Assembly (NCBI GenBank): GCA_028280485.1
Contig: JANQLS010000085.1
Location: 248,001-312,000 of the forward strand
DNA from: Planctomycetota bacterium
Lineage (GTDB): Bacteria; Planctomycetota; UBA8108; JACQVS01
Direction: 5' to 3'
Length of the DNA stretch: 64,000 nucleotides
The notes beneath the pieces were generated by a model. That model made no database searches. It saw only the letters and a program-made list of their open reading frames with translations, and was not told where the DNA came from. How positions within the stretch are numbered: the first letter of the stretch is position 1; the number at the start of each line of letters is the position of its first letter. Positions 51,101 to 59,221 of the stretch are shown one piece after another. The position numbers and the translations under genes were made by a program.

Positions 51101-51808
51101 AAGGGTGAGATCGGCCTTCCTTTTGGTGTGAACTACTCAGAGCTTTCCCCCGAAGCCAATGCCTTTGTGAATTTGGCAGATTACATTCCGGCGGTTCTAC
51201 CTTCAACTGCGGTTCAGTTTAATGTTTCAGGAGGCCAGAACCAAAAATGGAAGCACTCAGATACCAACAGCTCGTTCGGCTTGAGAACCTTCAATATCGA
51301 TTGGGATGGTGCTCGGTATGATTATGTCGAATCCGGTATACCCGTTAGATTAAAGAGTGAAATTATCACTAGCACAGAAACGGTTTTAAGTTTACGGATT
51401 CGAAGACGTCAAATTGATACTCCATTTACTATCGACTTTGACGGTCAGGAATCCATAACTATAGATGAAAATGGAAATGTAACTAGTTCAACGATTCCAT
51501 ATGAGGTGGAACGACCTCGTCGACGGTTTACTTTAACTATTCCATTCGGGTTCATCGACACGACTACGATTACGATGACAGGTGGAGTTAGTGCCAGTTT
51601 GGTGGCTTCTTCTCATCTTAAACCTTCTGTTGGAAGATACCGAGTCGTCACTCGTGCCGACAGCAACCTCTTCGCGGAAGGCGTTTTGACTGTTCCTCGT
51701 AAACTAGACATTCAGGTCGACGTCGGTACTCAGCTTTATTCAGGGGCTGTGAATTTGGATCATACTGAACTCGAAATCGATGGTAGTGCTTGGAGGTTGG
51801 TTGAATGA
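48179..51808 (+). CDS. Secreted protein with two LamG domains and Ig/PKD-like repeats
   Basis: A 1209-residue secreted protein with a strong Shine-Dalgarno site and a signal peptide (LFNAFVFILFLNPVLQA). Residues about 35-265 and 275-495 are two LamG (concanavalin-like) domains, each with the pair YHFDGIDDYINLG or YYFTGGDYGINLG and DDVRLYHRALSDAEI-type ends. Residues about 510-890 contain several Ig-like beta domains (SPIVTIDSPDNGAFFGVGEE and similar starts), and about 893-985 a PKD-like domain (RFDGSGTADPGDAIEDLTFRW). A beta-rich C-terminus follows. Unlike its large secreted neighbours it has no dockerin. Carbohydrate or matrix binding is inferred. It overlaps the next gene (ATGA), so the two products probably act together. 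Confidence 0.85.
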   Translation: MAFRFSILKASCLFNAFVFILFLNPVLQAEMLPDVMARYPLDGHTNNTAAHENHGAVHGATTTDVTTTGSQTIQDAAYHFDGIDDYINLGNSIDIVNSSGFSISAWAKADDLIYNNENRTRPIVFKRKYGTTPRSFVPQFQILFDGRGGDDRVSFFMAKQTAGDEREFVESPKNKVAPHQWYHVVATYDAVTGEMVLYLDGASQGSKTNDNPPTSLNFSTHDVLIGRTTYGDQFQGKIDDVQFYNRVLSEAEVGILYNGGENPNLENTDHLTAHYSFEGNPDDVSGHDYNGILQDFGGGPVNEPNLVDGYDGQSNSAYYFTGGDYGINLGQIADPASAAGFTVSAWAKAEDLYYGGENRVRPIVFKQKYSGPAWAPQFGLMFDGRFNKDIASFFVAKNDTLDGREFVSTLSAPNCEKIRIDEWYHVTGVYDATTSQIKIYLNGSLKETKTHTLPPKIGSWHDVMIGRSSNGDNFHGSIDDVRLYHRALSDAEIASLAGTPPPSTNPPGLMILEPTQNQITGQTSIFVRAHVSHDSNTTVTSTPAGMNVSLPDIGGTAEGTVPLSQEGENTITIRAEDPCGYYSEETVTVIRDTENPIVIVPSPGTTFSVSQTSVQVSLDIFDTTQTTVDFHNGVVTVPAGGGLVFGEIQNLVPGINEVVLTVTDQVGLATPVTFFIILDQDSPIVTIDSPDNGAFFGVGEEMITVGVTIDDISPTDTISIPSGVVSGSLPTGGGILPGVWNLSEGLNTLTVTASDMINPDGSATVSVILDTIDPLIGNITPVVGAVVAETPIILEVDITDANTTTVTIDGNVSTVAGGATRTVSQSVDLLEGSNDIVIAAVDPAGNELSVTHTIILNSPPVPDIACEQIVDTGSQILFRFDGSGTADPGDAIEDLTFRWTLNGSVICDGDSTACLTVEENLDPGTHTVTLLVTDPLGATGETSKTVTVDPNSLSSFSIDRAVVNWGNNNVRIVVKGEIGLPFGVNYSELSPEANAFVNLADYIPAVLPSTAVQFNVSGGQNQKWKHSDTNSSFGLRTFNIDWDGARYDYVESGIPVRLKSEIITSTETVLSLRIRRRQIDTPFTIDFDGQESITIDENGNVTSSTIPYEVERPRRRFTLTIPFGFIDTTTITMTGGVSASLVASSHLKPSVGRYRVVTRADSNLFAEGVLTVPRKLDIQVDVGTQLYSGAVNLDHTELEIDGSAWRLVE

Positions 51809-52428
51809 GTATTCGCTATTGGATTGGATTAGTTGGATTAGTCTCCCTAGGGATTTGGTTGGGCCCGAAGCTTTTTGAGGAACAATCGGATGCTCAACAA
51901 AAAGAAAAGGTTGTTGAGACTCCTAAGCCTAAGATTTTAGATACTCAAGCTCTCGTAAAAGAAGAGCTGGCCGTTGAGACGGAGTACCTGAATGGAAAGC
52001 TTCAAAGCCAAAAGGAAGTCCATCAGCTTCGTTCTTTTACTCAAGGAGCCGATAAGAACAAGGTTCCGATTCTTAAAAGAATGGTTTTAGAAGCGGAAGA
52101 TCCTATTGTTGTTTCGAATGCACTCCGGGCCTTAGAAAGGCTCAAAGCTGTTCAATTCTCTGAATTAACCCCAATATTAGAGGACGAGCGATTTCGGGTT
52201 CAACAAGAGATCGTACGAGTCATAGGGAAGATCGGGGATACTGCTGCTATTGATTATCTTCTAAAGCAGCTTCAAAGGAAGGACTCAAGAATCCGTCCTC
52301 TAACTATTCAAGCTTTAGGGAAGTTGAAAAATCCAAAGGCTACTCAAGCTCTTCAAGCCATCTCAAATGATCCATCAGCTTCGGAAGTTGATCGAAAATT
52401 TGCCAAGGTTGCCTTGTTGCAGAGTTGA
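51805..52428 (+). CDS. Membrane-anchored HEAT-repeat protein
   Basis: A 207-residue protein. N-terminal anchor or signal (IRYWIGLVGLVSLGIWLG), a short charged linker, then HEAT-like repeats (about 95-205: VSNALRALERLKAVQFSELT, VQQEIVRVIGKIGDTAAID, LTIQALGKLKNPKATQAL). Its start overlaps the stop of the LamG/Ig gene by 4 bases, so it is translationally coupled to it. HEAT repeats commonly mediate protein binding. A role in export or surface assembly of the upstream 1209-residue protein is a plausible inference, no more. Confidence 0.8.
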   Translation: MSIRYWIGLVGLVSLGIWLGPKLFEEQSDAQQKEKVVETPKPKILDTQALVKEELAVETEYLNGKLQSQKEVHQLRSFTQGADKNKVPILKRMVLEAEDPIVVSNALRALERLKAVQFSELTPILEDERFRVQQEIVRVIGKIGDTAAIDYLLKQLQRKDSRIRPLTIQALGKLKNPKATQALQAISNDPSASEVDRKFAKVALLQS

Positions 52429-52499
52429 ATTCAAATCAGTTGAGTATCGCCTTATAAGTAACTTGAAATAGTAGTTATTGCTCATTGTACGAAAAAAAT

Positions 52500-52572
52500 C
52501 CCCTCGCTAGCGCTTCGGGCTAGTTAATGAGTATCAAATACTTCTTAACTAGCCCGAAGCGCTAGCGAGGGG
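52500..52572. repeat. Facing pair of the 26-base AACTAGCCCG...GCGAGGGG palindromic repeat
   Basis: Perfect inverted 26-base copies at 52500-52525 and 52547-52572 with a 21-base loop: the cleanest pair in the window. It lies between convergent genes ending at 52428 and 52628, in place of a classical terminator. Confidence 0.93.
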
Positions 52573-52627
52573 AAAATTTGTGGGATAGTCTTTATATTAG
52601 CCAGTTAAATTTTTAATCCCTCTTCCA

Positions 52628-55600
52628 TTACGGCCCGCCCACCGCTTGGAAGCTCGCTTTTGAATCGGGGATCTCGAAGAGTTCACACTTGAGACCTTCG
52701 CCTTTACGACTTTCGAGATTGATAGTGAGTTCGAGGGTGTTGATTCCTGGTTTTAAATTCACCACCGTCACATGGTTTTGGAATTGGGGTTGGACTCCTT
52801 GAACCATCACGCTGAGACCAGCGGTACTATTGAACTTAAGGCCCACTTGGCCGGCGGTGGTGACTTCAATTTGGCCTCTTAAATGAACGATGCTTCCCTT
52901 TTTAGTATCGAAGGGAAGAACACCAGAGACTCGAGAATAAACCGATTTCCAAATGGTATCGTCATTGGGTTTTGGGTTTCCGAGGGCTTGGAAGGATCGC
53001 CAGCGACGGATGAGTTTTTCTCTACCCACTGAAAAGGCTTTTGTCTTTCCCAGTTTGGAGGTGAAGCTGATGAGGTCGAGCAATTCTTGACGATTCAATT
53101 CATCGATCAATCCATCGGGCATGATGGAACCGCCGGTGGTTCGATTTAAAATCGTTGAAGCGACGATCGTGTGCTCTTTTCCATCCGCATCCCGGAGAAC
53201 GACTTCAGCGTCGCCATCACGTACGGGGATCCCCGTGATGATCTGGCCCGCTTGAGTGATTACCTGTACGGAGTGATAATTCTCTTTGACCTTCTTTTGG
53301 GGAAAGAGAATCGACTCCACGAGATAATCTAAAGGTGCGCTAGCGCCGATACTACTAAAGTCTGGGCCGACGACTCCTCCTGCTCCGCCGATCGCGTGAC
53401 AAGTGGTACAAGCCAATTTTTCACGGTGATAAATTTCTTCACCGCGACTGGGGTCACCATCTTTGATGACATCGGCCAAGAGCTTTTGAACTTGCGCGGG
53501 TTTGAGTTCACCCCAACTGGTTCTTTCTTCCATTCCTTTTTTGAACATAGGTTCCAGAGGTGAATTTTTGATCGCCATCTTGTTGAGGGTTTGAATTCCC
53601 ACCAAGGAAACTTCAGTGCTCAATCTCGTTTCACCTAAAGCTTTTGCTAAAGATTCGGCTCCATTTTGGCGGGAAATGAACGCACGAAGTAAACTTTCAG
53701 CATCCTTTTCACTGAGTTCTTGAGTCAAAAGCTGAGTTGCTAGTTGAGCGGATTTATTGATATCGCCATCCGAGGCGATAGCTTGAGTCGCTAGGATCCT
53801 CAAGGCTGTACTTTCACTCGTAGAAGAGACTTGTTCGAGATAAGTCGCACGTTCGCCTCCCAGGCGTGCAAAGCTTTGAAAGACTGCCTGAACGATACTC
53901 AAATCCTTCGTCTGTTCTTCCTTGTGAAGCAAGGGAGCGATGTCATTGAGTTTCCACAAGCCGACCAATCGAATGGCGTCGGCTTTTATAGAAGCTGATT
54001 TCGAATTAATCGCTTCTTTAACGAAAGACGATTGATCTCCTAAGACGATTTTTTTACTTCTCGAAGTCGAGACCAATTCTTTGATAACGCTTGATTGGAC
54101 GTCTTCATTCGCTCCTTTTAATCGCTGAGCGACAAATTTGAGATCGTCCGGTTTTCCAATTTTCGTGATCAGCAACAACTGATTTTTTAAGTTAGCTGGA
54201 GAGGTATTGGGATCCTTAGCAAGGTTTTTTATCGCTCCTAGTACTTCGTTACTACCAACTGCCGAAAGTGCGTAATCGAGCTTTCTGGTATCGCCCCCAA
54301 AAGGAATTTTTCCTTTCTGAAGGTTGGGCACCCAAACATCTTTTAGATCATTTACCGTTCTCCATAAGCTGTATTCGATGAACTTATCCATGGGGTGATC
54401 CATCACTTTCATGGCCAAATCAGCAGCCCAGGGCTGTTTGATTCTTGATAAGCCTCGAACGGCTTCCAAGCGAACTCGAGGGAAAGGATCGTTGATGACC
54501 TTTTCGTAGAGCTCGTTGACCTTGTAGATGTAGGGTCCCCAGTGTGATAACACGCGAGTTGCGGCGGCTCGGGCTTGACCCTGTTTCGCATTGAGCAAAT
54601 CTTTCAACAAATTGAAATCGTGATGATCGACACCTTTAGCAACCCATAAACCTTCAAGCTTCATGCGTTCGTATTCAGAGTCTTGAGGGTCTAGCTTAGT
54701 TAACCAAGTTTTTAAATGGGGGATGACTTGTGAAGCTGGCTTCTCGTGAAGCAGCCTTTTTGCATTATCACGAGTCCAACCTTCTTCAGCCTTGAGTTGG
54801 TCTAAAAGTTCAGGAATCGATTTTTCTTTGAGCTTGGGATTGGGAAGAGCTTTGTTTCCTTTGTAACTCAATCTCCAAATACGGCCGTTGGTATGGTTCC
54901 TTCGTTCGTCGCGAAAATCGACTTCACCGTGTTGAATGATGGGGTTGTACCAGTCGCAAAGATAGATGGCTCCATCTGGTCCCATCTTTACATCGACAGG
55001 ACGAAATGCAACGTGGCTGGACTTGATGACGGTAGGCTCTAACTTTGCTGAGTATCCCGCCTTGTCTTCTGAAATCGAATAGCGGACCACTCGTTGGGCT
55101 CTAAAATCACAAGTGATCATGTCGCCTCGCCAATCCTCAGGAAGGTGTTTTCCACTGGCGATAGCGGCTCCACAATACTTGGGTGTTCCTCGGTTGAGGC
55201 CGGTGAAGAGCCTTCTCGCTCCAAGAGCGGCTACGTATTTCACTCCGGGCATGAAATAGAGTGTTCCCTGTCCGTACGCTCCATCCGTTCCAAAAGACTG
55301 ACCCCATTTATCCCAATGGTGTCCCCAGCCGTTGACCATCCCGTGTACGAATACTTCAAGCTCGAGACTGCGTGGTCGGAATCGCCAAATTCCTCCGGCT
55401 CTTAATCGTCTAACGCCATGAGGAGTTTCAACGTGACTGTGGATATAAATGGATTGATTGAAGTAAAACGATCCATCGACGCCCCAACGGAAACAGTGGA
55501 TGATGTGATGGGTGTCTTCAGTTCCAAAACCACTTAGTACGACGCGTCGTTGATCGGCTTTATCATCGCCATCGGTGTCCTTGAAGTGAATGAGTTCCGT

Positions 55601-55999
55601 ACTGTTAGCGACGTAAACTCCATCATCACCCGGGAGAACACCCGTTGGGATCAAGAGACCTTCAGCAAAAACCGTCGACTTTTCAGCGACCCCATCTCCG
55701 TCGCGATCATCCAGAACATAGATTTTATCGTTTGCTTCCTGTCCCGGAAGGATGTGCGGATAAATCGGTGAAGAGGCAATCCAAAGTCGACCCTCGGGGT
55801 CGAAATTCATTTGAATGGGATTGACGACCATCGGATCGGCAGCGAATAAGTTGACTTGGAAATCGGGGTCAACTTTCATCGCTTTGATTTCTGCTTCAAC
55901 GTTTGGAGGAGGGATGTCCCTCAAATTGCGTTGAGCTAAAAGTGATGATGTCGAGATCCAGCTGAGAATGAGAAGGGTAAAAATCAAACGAGTTTTCAT
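52628..55999 (-). CDS. PVC-type membrane-bound dehydrogenase with HEAT repeats, c-type heme and C-terminal beta domain
   Basis: A 1123-residue protein with signal peptide (TLLILSWISTSSLLAQ). Residues about 30-390 form the PVC dehydrogenase propeller (PDFQVNLFAADPMVVNPIQM, LDDRDGDGVAEKS, GPDGAIYLCDWYNPI). Residues about 395-830 are HEAT-like repeats. A cytochrome c domain follows with CTTCH at 864-868 and the family's VQVITQAGQIITGI stretch. Unlike the member at 27338, it has a further C-terminal beta domain (about 990-1123, GQIEVTTAGQVGLKFNSTAG) that resembles a sugar-binding sandwich. It is the second gene of a two-gene operon: the SGNH hydrolase gene overlaps it by 4 bases. Together they suggest that deacylation and oxidation of an exported carbohydrate are linked. 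Confidence 0.9.
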   Translation of the reverse strand: MKTRLIFTLLILSWISTSSLLAQRNLRDIPPPNVEAEIKAMKVDPDFQVNLFAADPMVVNPIQMNFDPEGRLWIASSPIYPHILPGQEANDKIYVLDDRDGDGVAEKSTVFAEGLLIPTGVLPGDDGVYVANSTELIHFKDTDGDDKADQRRVVLSGFGTEDTHHIIHCFRWGVDGSFYFNQSIYIHSHVETPHGVRRLRAGGIWRFRPRSLELEVFVHGMVNGWGHHWDKWGQSFGTDGAYGQGTLYFMPGVKYVAALGARRLFTGLNRGTPKYCGAAIASGKHLPEDWRGDMITCDFRAQRVVRYSISEDKAGYSAKLEPTVIKSSHVAFRPVDVKMGPDGAIYLCDWYNPIIQHGEVDFRDERRNHTNGRIWRLSYKGNKALPNPKLKEKSIPELLDQLKAEEGWTRDNAKRLLHEKPASQVIPHLKTWLTKLDPQDSEYERMKLEGLWVAKGVDHHDFNLLKDLLNAKQGQARAAATRVLSHWGPYIYKVNELYEKVINDPFPRVRLEAVRGLSRIKQPWAADLAMKVMDHPMDKFIEYSLWRTVNDLKDVWVPNLQKGKIPFGGDTRKLDYALSAVGSNEVLGAIKNLAKDPNTSPANLKNQLLLITKIGKPDDLKFVAQRLKGANEDVQSSVIKELVSTSRSKKIVLGDQSSFVKEAINSKSASIKADAIRLVGLWKLNDIAPLLHKEEQTKDLSIVQAVFQSFARLGGERATYLEQVSSTSESTALRILATQAIASDGDINKSAQLATQLLTQELSEKDAESLLRAFISRQNGAESLAKALGETRLSTEVSLVGIQTLNKMAIKNSPLEPMFKKGMEERTSWGELKPAQVQKLLADVIKDGDPSRGEEIYHREKLACTTCHAIGGAGGVVGPDFSSIGASAPLDYLVESILFPQKKVKENYHSVQVITQAGQIITGIPVRDGDAEVVLRDADGKEHTIVASTILNRTTGGSIMPDGLIDELNRQELLDLISFTSKLGKTKAFSVGREKLIRRWRSFQALGNPKPNDDTIWKSVYSRVSGVLPFDTKKGSIVHLRGQIEVTTAGQVGLKFNSTAGLSVMVQGVQPQFQNHVTVVNLKPGINTLELTINLESRKGEGLKCELFEIPDSKASFQAVGGP

Positions 56000-57234
56000 G
56001 GCTTCACCTCCTCTCCGATGTGAATCAGTTCGTAGGTGGCTTTAAAGGGAACTTTCAATTTATTGATCTTCTTTTCTTCTTTTTCGATGAGAGGGTCAAA
56101 CATTTTGACCTCTTTAGCGTTGTTTCCTTGTTCGTGTTTTCTGAATAAGAAAAGGTAAGTCTCGTTTTGAGGTCTCCAACGGTGAAAGAAGAGTTCATTT
56201 TTCTTAGTGATTGTTTGTTTCAGATTCGCTGCTTGTTTTAATCCCGAGTCCTGAACCATGACAGCGCCATTCGACCACGCTTTAGCAGTACCCTCAGCGA
56301 CCTTTTCTCCGTCGACCATCAATTGGTACTTTCCTTCTTTAAGCCCTTTGATGACTATTTTCCTTGGATGGAGTTCGTGGGCAAAATCTACTTTAGGTAA
56401 AGGGAGAGGAATCGCGCGATCCTCAGTTTTAAATTGAAGATTACTCCCTACGGCTTTTAGTTCTGAAATGGTTAAGCCATCGAGCTTCACATGGAGTCCT
56501 TGAGTGGTATCGATTTCGAGATTAAATTTAGGAAATTGAACCCCCAGGTTTTTGGCAATGATCTGACTGATCAACCAATAGCCGTAATCATTGGGATGGA
56601 TGCCATTCGTGGTGATCCCCGTCTTTCTTTGGCTCTGGTTTAAGTTCTTTGTGGCTTCAAATAGATTCACAAATTTTAATTTTCGTTCATCCGCTAACTT
56701 TTGAAGGGCCTCGACGTAGATCAGTAGATTTTCGTTGTGTTTTTTAGGGTTTGGGAGAGGGGGGCCGAGGTCTTCGTGGTGAATGGGGCTGATTAAAACG
56801 GCTCTGGCTCCCATTTCTTTTATTTTATCCAGTAGGCGTTTGTAATTGCCGATAAAGGTATCTAAAGCTTGAGACCCTTCGAAGGACTCTACCATCCCAT
56901 AAGACAAGAGAACGGTGGATGGTTTTTGTTCTTGGATTTGCCGTACCAAGATCTCAAAGCCTTTAGACAGAGGCTGAAAAACTGTTCTGGAGTGCCCGAG
57001 TACATTGTCTCCACTCCAGCCCAAATTTCTAAAAGTGAAATTCTTGTTGGAGTAATGGCTGGTGAGAATCGACTCTAAGTAATTGTGTTGAATAGCGACT
57101 TCTACGGAAGTCCCTCCCACAAACACAATTCGTTCCGTTTCTTTCCATTGAAAAGGAACAGGATGGGATTCAGCTTTCAGAGGAATCTGAAAGAGTACCA
57201 GTGAAAACAAAAAGGTTAGGAATAGGCGTTTCAC
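55996..57234 (-). CDS. Secreted SGNH/GDSL-family hydrolase
   Basis: A 412-residue protein with a signal peptide (LFLTFLFSLVLFQIPLKAES). Block I is IVFVGGTSVEVA, with GGTS in place of the usual GDS; block II NLGWSGDNVLG gives the oxyanion Gly; block III is VLLSYGMVESF, where the usual Asn is replaced (GMVE); block V is NGIHPNDYGYW with Asp and His. The C-terminal 150 residues are beta-rich. SGNH enzymes are esterases, often removing acetyl groups from polysaccharides. With the Asn of block III absent, activity should be tested. It is first in an operon with the PVC dehydrogenase (4-base overlap). Confidence 0.85.
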   Translation of the reverse strand: MKRLFLTFLFSLVLFQIPLKAESHPVPFQWKETERIVFVGGTSVEVAIQHNYLESILTSHYSNKNFTFRNLGWSGDNVLGHSRTVFQPLSKGFEILVRQIQEQKPSTVLLSYGMVESFEGSQALDTFIGNYKRLLDKIKEMGARAVLISPIHHEDLGPPLPNPKKHNENLLIYVEALQKLADERKLKFVNLFEATKNLNQSQRKTGITTNGIHPNDYGYWLISQIIAKNLGVQFPKFNLEIDTTQGLHVKLDGLTISELKAVGSNLQFKTEDRAIPLPLPKVDFAHELHPRKIVIKGLKEGKYQLMVDGEKVAEGTAKAWSNGAVMVQDSGLKQAANLKQTITKKNELFFHRWRPQNETYLFLFRKHEQGNNAKEVKMFDPLIEKEEKKINKLKVPFKATYELIHIGEEVKP

Positions 57235-57455
57235 AGTTTAGCCTCAATACTTTTTCGAATTGAATTAGGAAATGAATTTCTGTTGCACCAAGGTCGTTCC
57301 GACCTTAATGATTCTGCATTTCAGAGCAGGGTCTCATTATGAAAAACTTGTGCACGGAATTAAATTGGAATTATTGAGATTTGAGAGAATTTAGAGCTCA
57401 ACTCATGAATATTTCAGAACACTGAATCTGGAAGCAGCCTGAAAGAATCGATGGA

Positions 57456-58901
57456 ATGAAAACTTTTAAAACGATGCAACCTTCATTTATGGTGCCTGCT
57501 GCTCTTCAAATCTTATTGTTTTGTCTCTTGTGTACATTCCCCTCCGGGTGCGACACCCAGAAAAATACTCGAGCCGATCTAAAGAAGGCGATCGAAGTTT
57601 CTAAGAGTCTGAGGGTAGAGAAGCGGCCTACGGAAGCGCTGTCTTTATTAGACAAGTTTTTAGCGGAATCGCCTGAACTCATTTCCAGTTCAAAGGAAGA
57701 TGCTACGGCCTTCTATCAAGAGCGAATCGATCTACTTTTGCTTTTAGAGAAAACAGAACAAGCAATTTTAGAGTTAGATACTTTAGAGAAGCAGTTGGGC
57801 GCCCTTCCTCCGGATGCCCAACTTCAAAAAGCACGGGCTCTAGTCAAGTTGGGTAAAGGGGAAGAAGCGCTTCCCTTCTTCGGGGGTTGTACTCCCGATA
57901 AGTTAGGTCTTTTCTTTATAGACTATGCAAAAGCTTTAGTTAGTGCGAAGCGTTTGGATGATGCCGTTTTAGTTTTAGCAGCGGGATTGATGGCAAAGCC
58001 TTGGCATGAAGAAGCGTATCTTGAAATTGGGCGAGTCTTGGCGAGAAGAGGTAAAGATCAAATCGCTGAAGTGTTCTTGAAAAGGCATCAAGAAGATGAA
58101 CCCCGGCGGATTGCCGAGCAAGAAGCGCTTTCTTACGAGAAACTCGGGCAGTTCGCGAAAGCTTTTCATACCCGGGGAACGGCAGAAGGGAACCGTGAAA
58201 ATCTCTTTCAATCGATGATCTTTTACAACCTTGCCCTGAAAATCGATAAAAACATGGGAGCTGCGTATCTCGCCTTGGCTGAGATTACAATGTTTCTTCA
58301 AAGGCCTGAGGAAGCGATTAAAGTCTTAAAACGGCTTCCTCAGAATCCTAAAACTTTAGAAAAGCTCGCTCACGCTTATTGGATGCAGACTGATGTTCAA
58401 TCGGCGTCAGAGAAATTTCAGGAAGCGGGTAGTTTATCGCAAGGAGAAGAAGCTGAGCGTCTTCTAAAACTTGGGAATCGAGTATTAAAGGATGTGGAAG
58501 GAACTGAGGGCTTGGAAGGGAAACAACTCGAAATTCAAAAGGCTAAGCTCAAGGCTAGAAAAATTCTTAAGAGCTCAACCTTGTCTCAAGGGGTTTCGGC
58601 ATTGAGACAATTAGCTGAAGATTACTATCAAGCAGGCGATGAAGCTAACGCCCGAAAGCTCGCGCTCTTCTTGCTCGAATATTCTAAAGGAGCTCGAGAG
58701 GGTGCCCCGATTGTTCTTAAGATTTGTAATCGCAAACAAGACTTCTTTTATCGCCTGAAGGCGGCCTGGGTCCTGAGTACTGATCAAGATTCCTCTGCCT
58801 TCGAAGCCGAGGTGAAGCCCTTAGGGATATCCGCTAAGAACTTAGCAACTCTGTTTAAAGCTTCCTTTCCTGCCTATCAAGCCTTTAAAACCTCCTCTTA
58901 G
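57456..58901 (+). CDS. TPR-repeat lipoprotein
   Basis: A 481-residue lipoprotein: signal (LQILLFCLLCTFPSGC), with lipobox Cys at about residue 32. The rest is almost entirely helical TPR-like repeats (RPTEALSLLDKFLAESPELI; MGAAYLALAEITMFLQRPEE; EKLAHAYWMQTDVQSASEKF). It probably acts as a protein-binding scaffold in the periplasm or at the outer membrane. No enzymatic motif is visible. It is divergent from the SGNH gene (221 bases) and in tandem with the 59222 gene after a 320-base gap. Confidence 0.85.
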   Translation: MKTFKTMQPSFMVPAALQILLFCLLCTFPSGCDTQKNTRADLKKAIEVSKSLRVEKRPTEALSLLDKFLAESPELISSSKEDATAFYQERIDLLLLLEKTEQAILELDTLEKQLGALPPDAQLQKARALVKLGKGEEALPFFGGCTPDKLGLFFIDYAKALVSAKRLDDAVLVLAAGLMAKPWHEEAYLEIGRVLARRGKDQIAEVFLKRHQEDEPRRIAEQEALSYEKLGQFAKAFHTRGTAEGNRENLFQSMIFYNLALKIDKNMGAAYLALAEITMFLQRPEEAIKVLKRLPQNPKTLEKLAHAYWMQTDVQSASEKFQEAGSLSQGEEAERLLKLGNRVLKDVEGTEGLEGKQLEIQKAKLKARKILKSSTLSQGVSALRQLAEDYYQAGDEANARKLALFLLEYSKGAREGAPIVLKICNRKQDFFYRLKAAWVLSTDQDSSAFEAEVKPLGISAKNLATLFKASFPAYQAFKTSS

Positions 58902-59071
58902 CCCATCTCATTAGAATTTGGCTGCGAATTGGCTGTCTTTTCCTTAAGTGTTTTTATATCAATGGCTTATGCAGGGGCCAAAAACTTATATTTAATTGTC
59001 ACAACCTTCACCCAATTCCGTTTTATTCAACAGTCGTACTGAGAACTAAAAGCTCTCTCGGGTAGCTCTAC

Positions 59072-59095
59072 TGGTATAATCAGAGGGACTCCCTC
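59072..59095 (+). promoter_or_regulatory. Candidate extended -10 promoter with adjacent palindrome
   Basis: In the 320-base gap 58902-59221 the sequence TGGTATAAT (59072-59080) is a perfect extended -10 (TGnTATAAT) without a clear -35. Directly downstream, at the expected start point, GAGGGACTCCCTC (59083-59095) is a perfect 13-base palindrome that could be an operator. It is 142 bases before the ATG at 59222. The rest of the gap shows nothing else. Confidence 0.5.
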
Positions 59096-59221
59096 CACGA
59101 AAATTTGGGTTTTTAGTTCGTGCCCGCCATCCGGGTGAAGCTTCTTTAGTTTAATACTTTTAGCTGTTCATTTAAGGAATTGACAAAGATCACTCATGGA
59201 GCTGATCTTAGTCGGTGAGTC

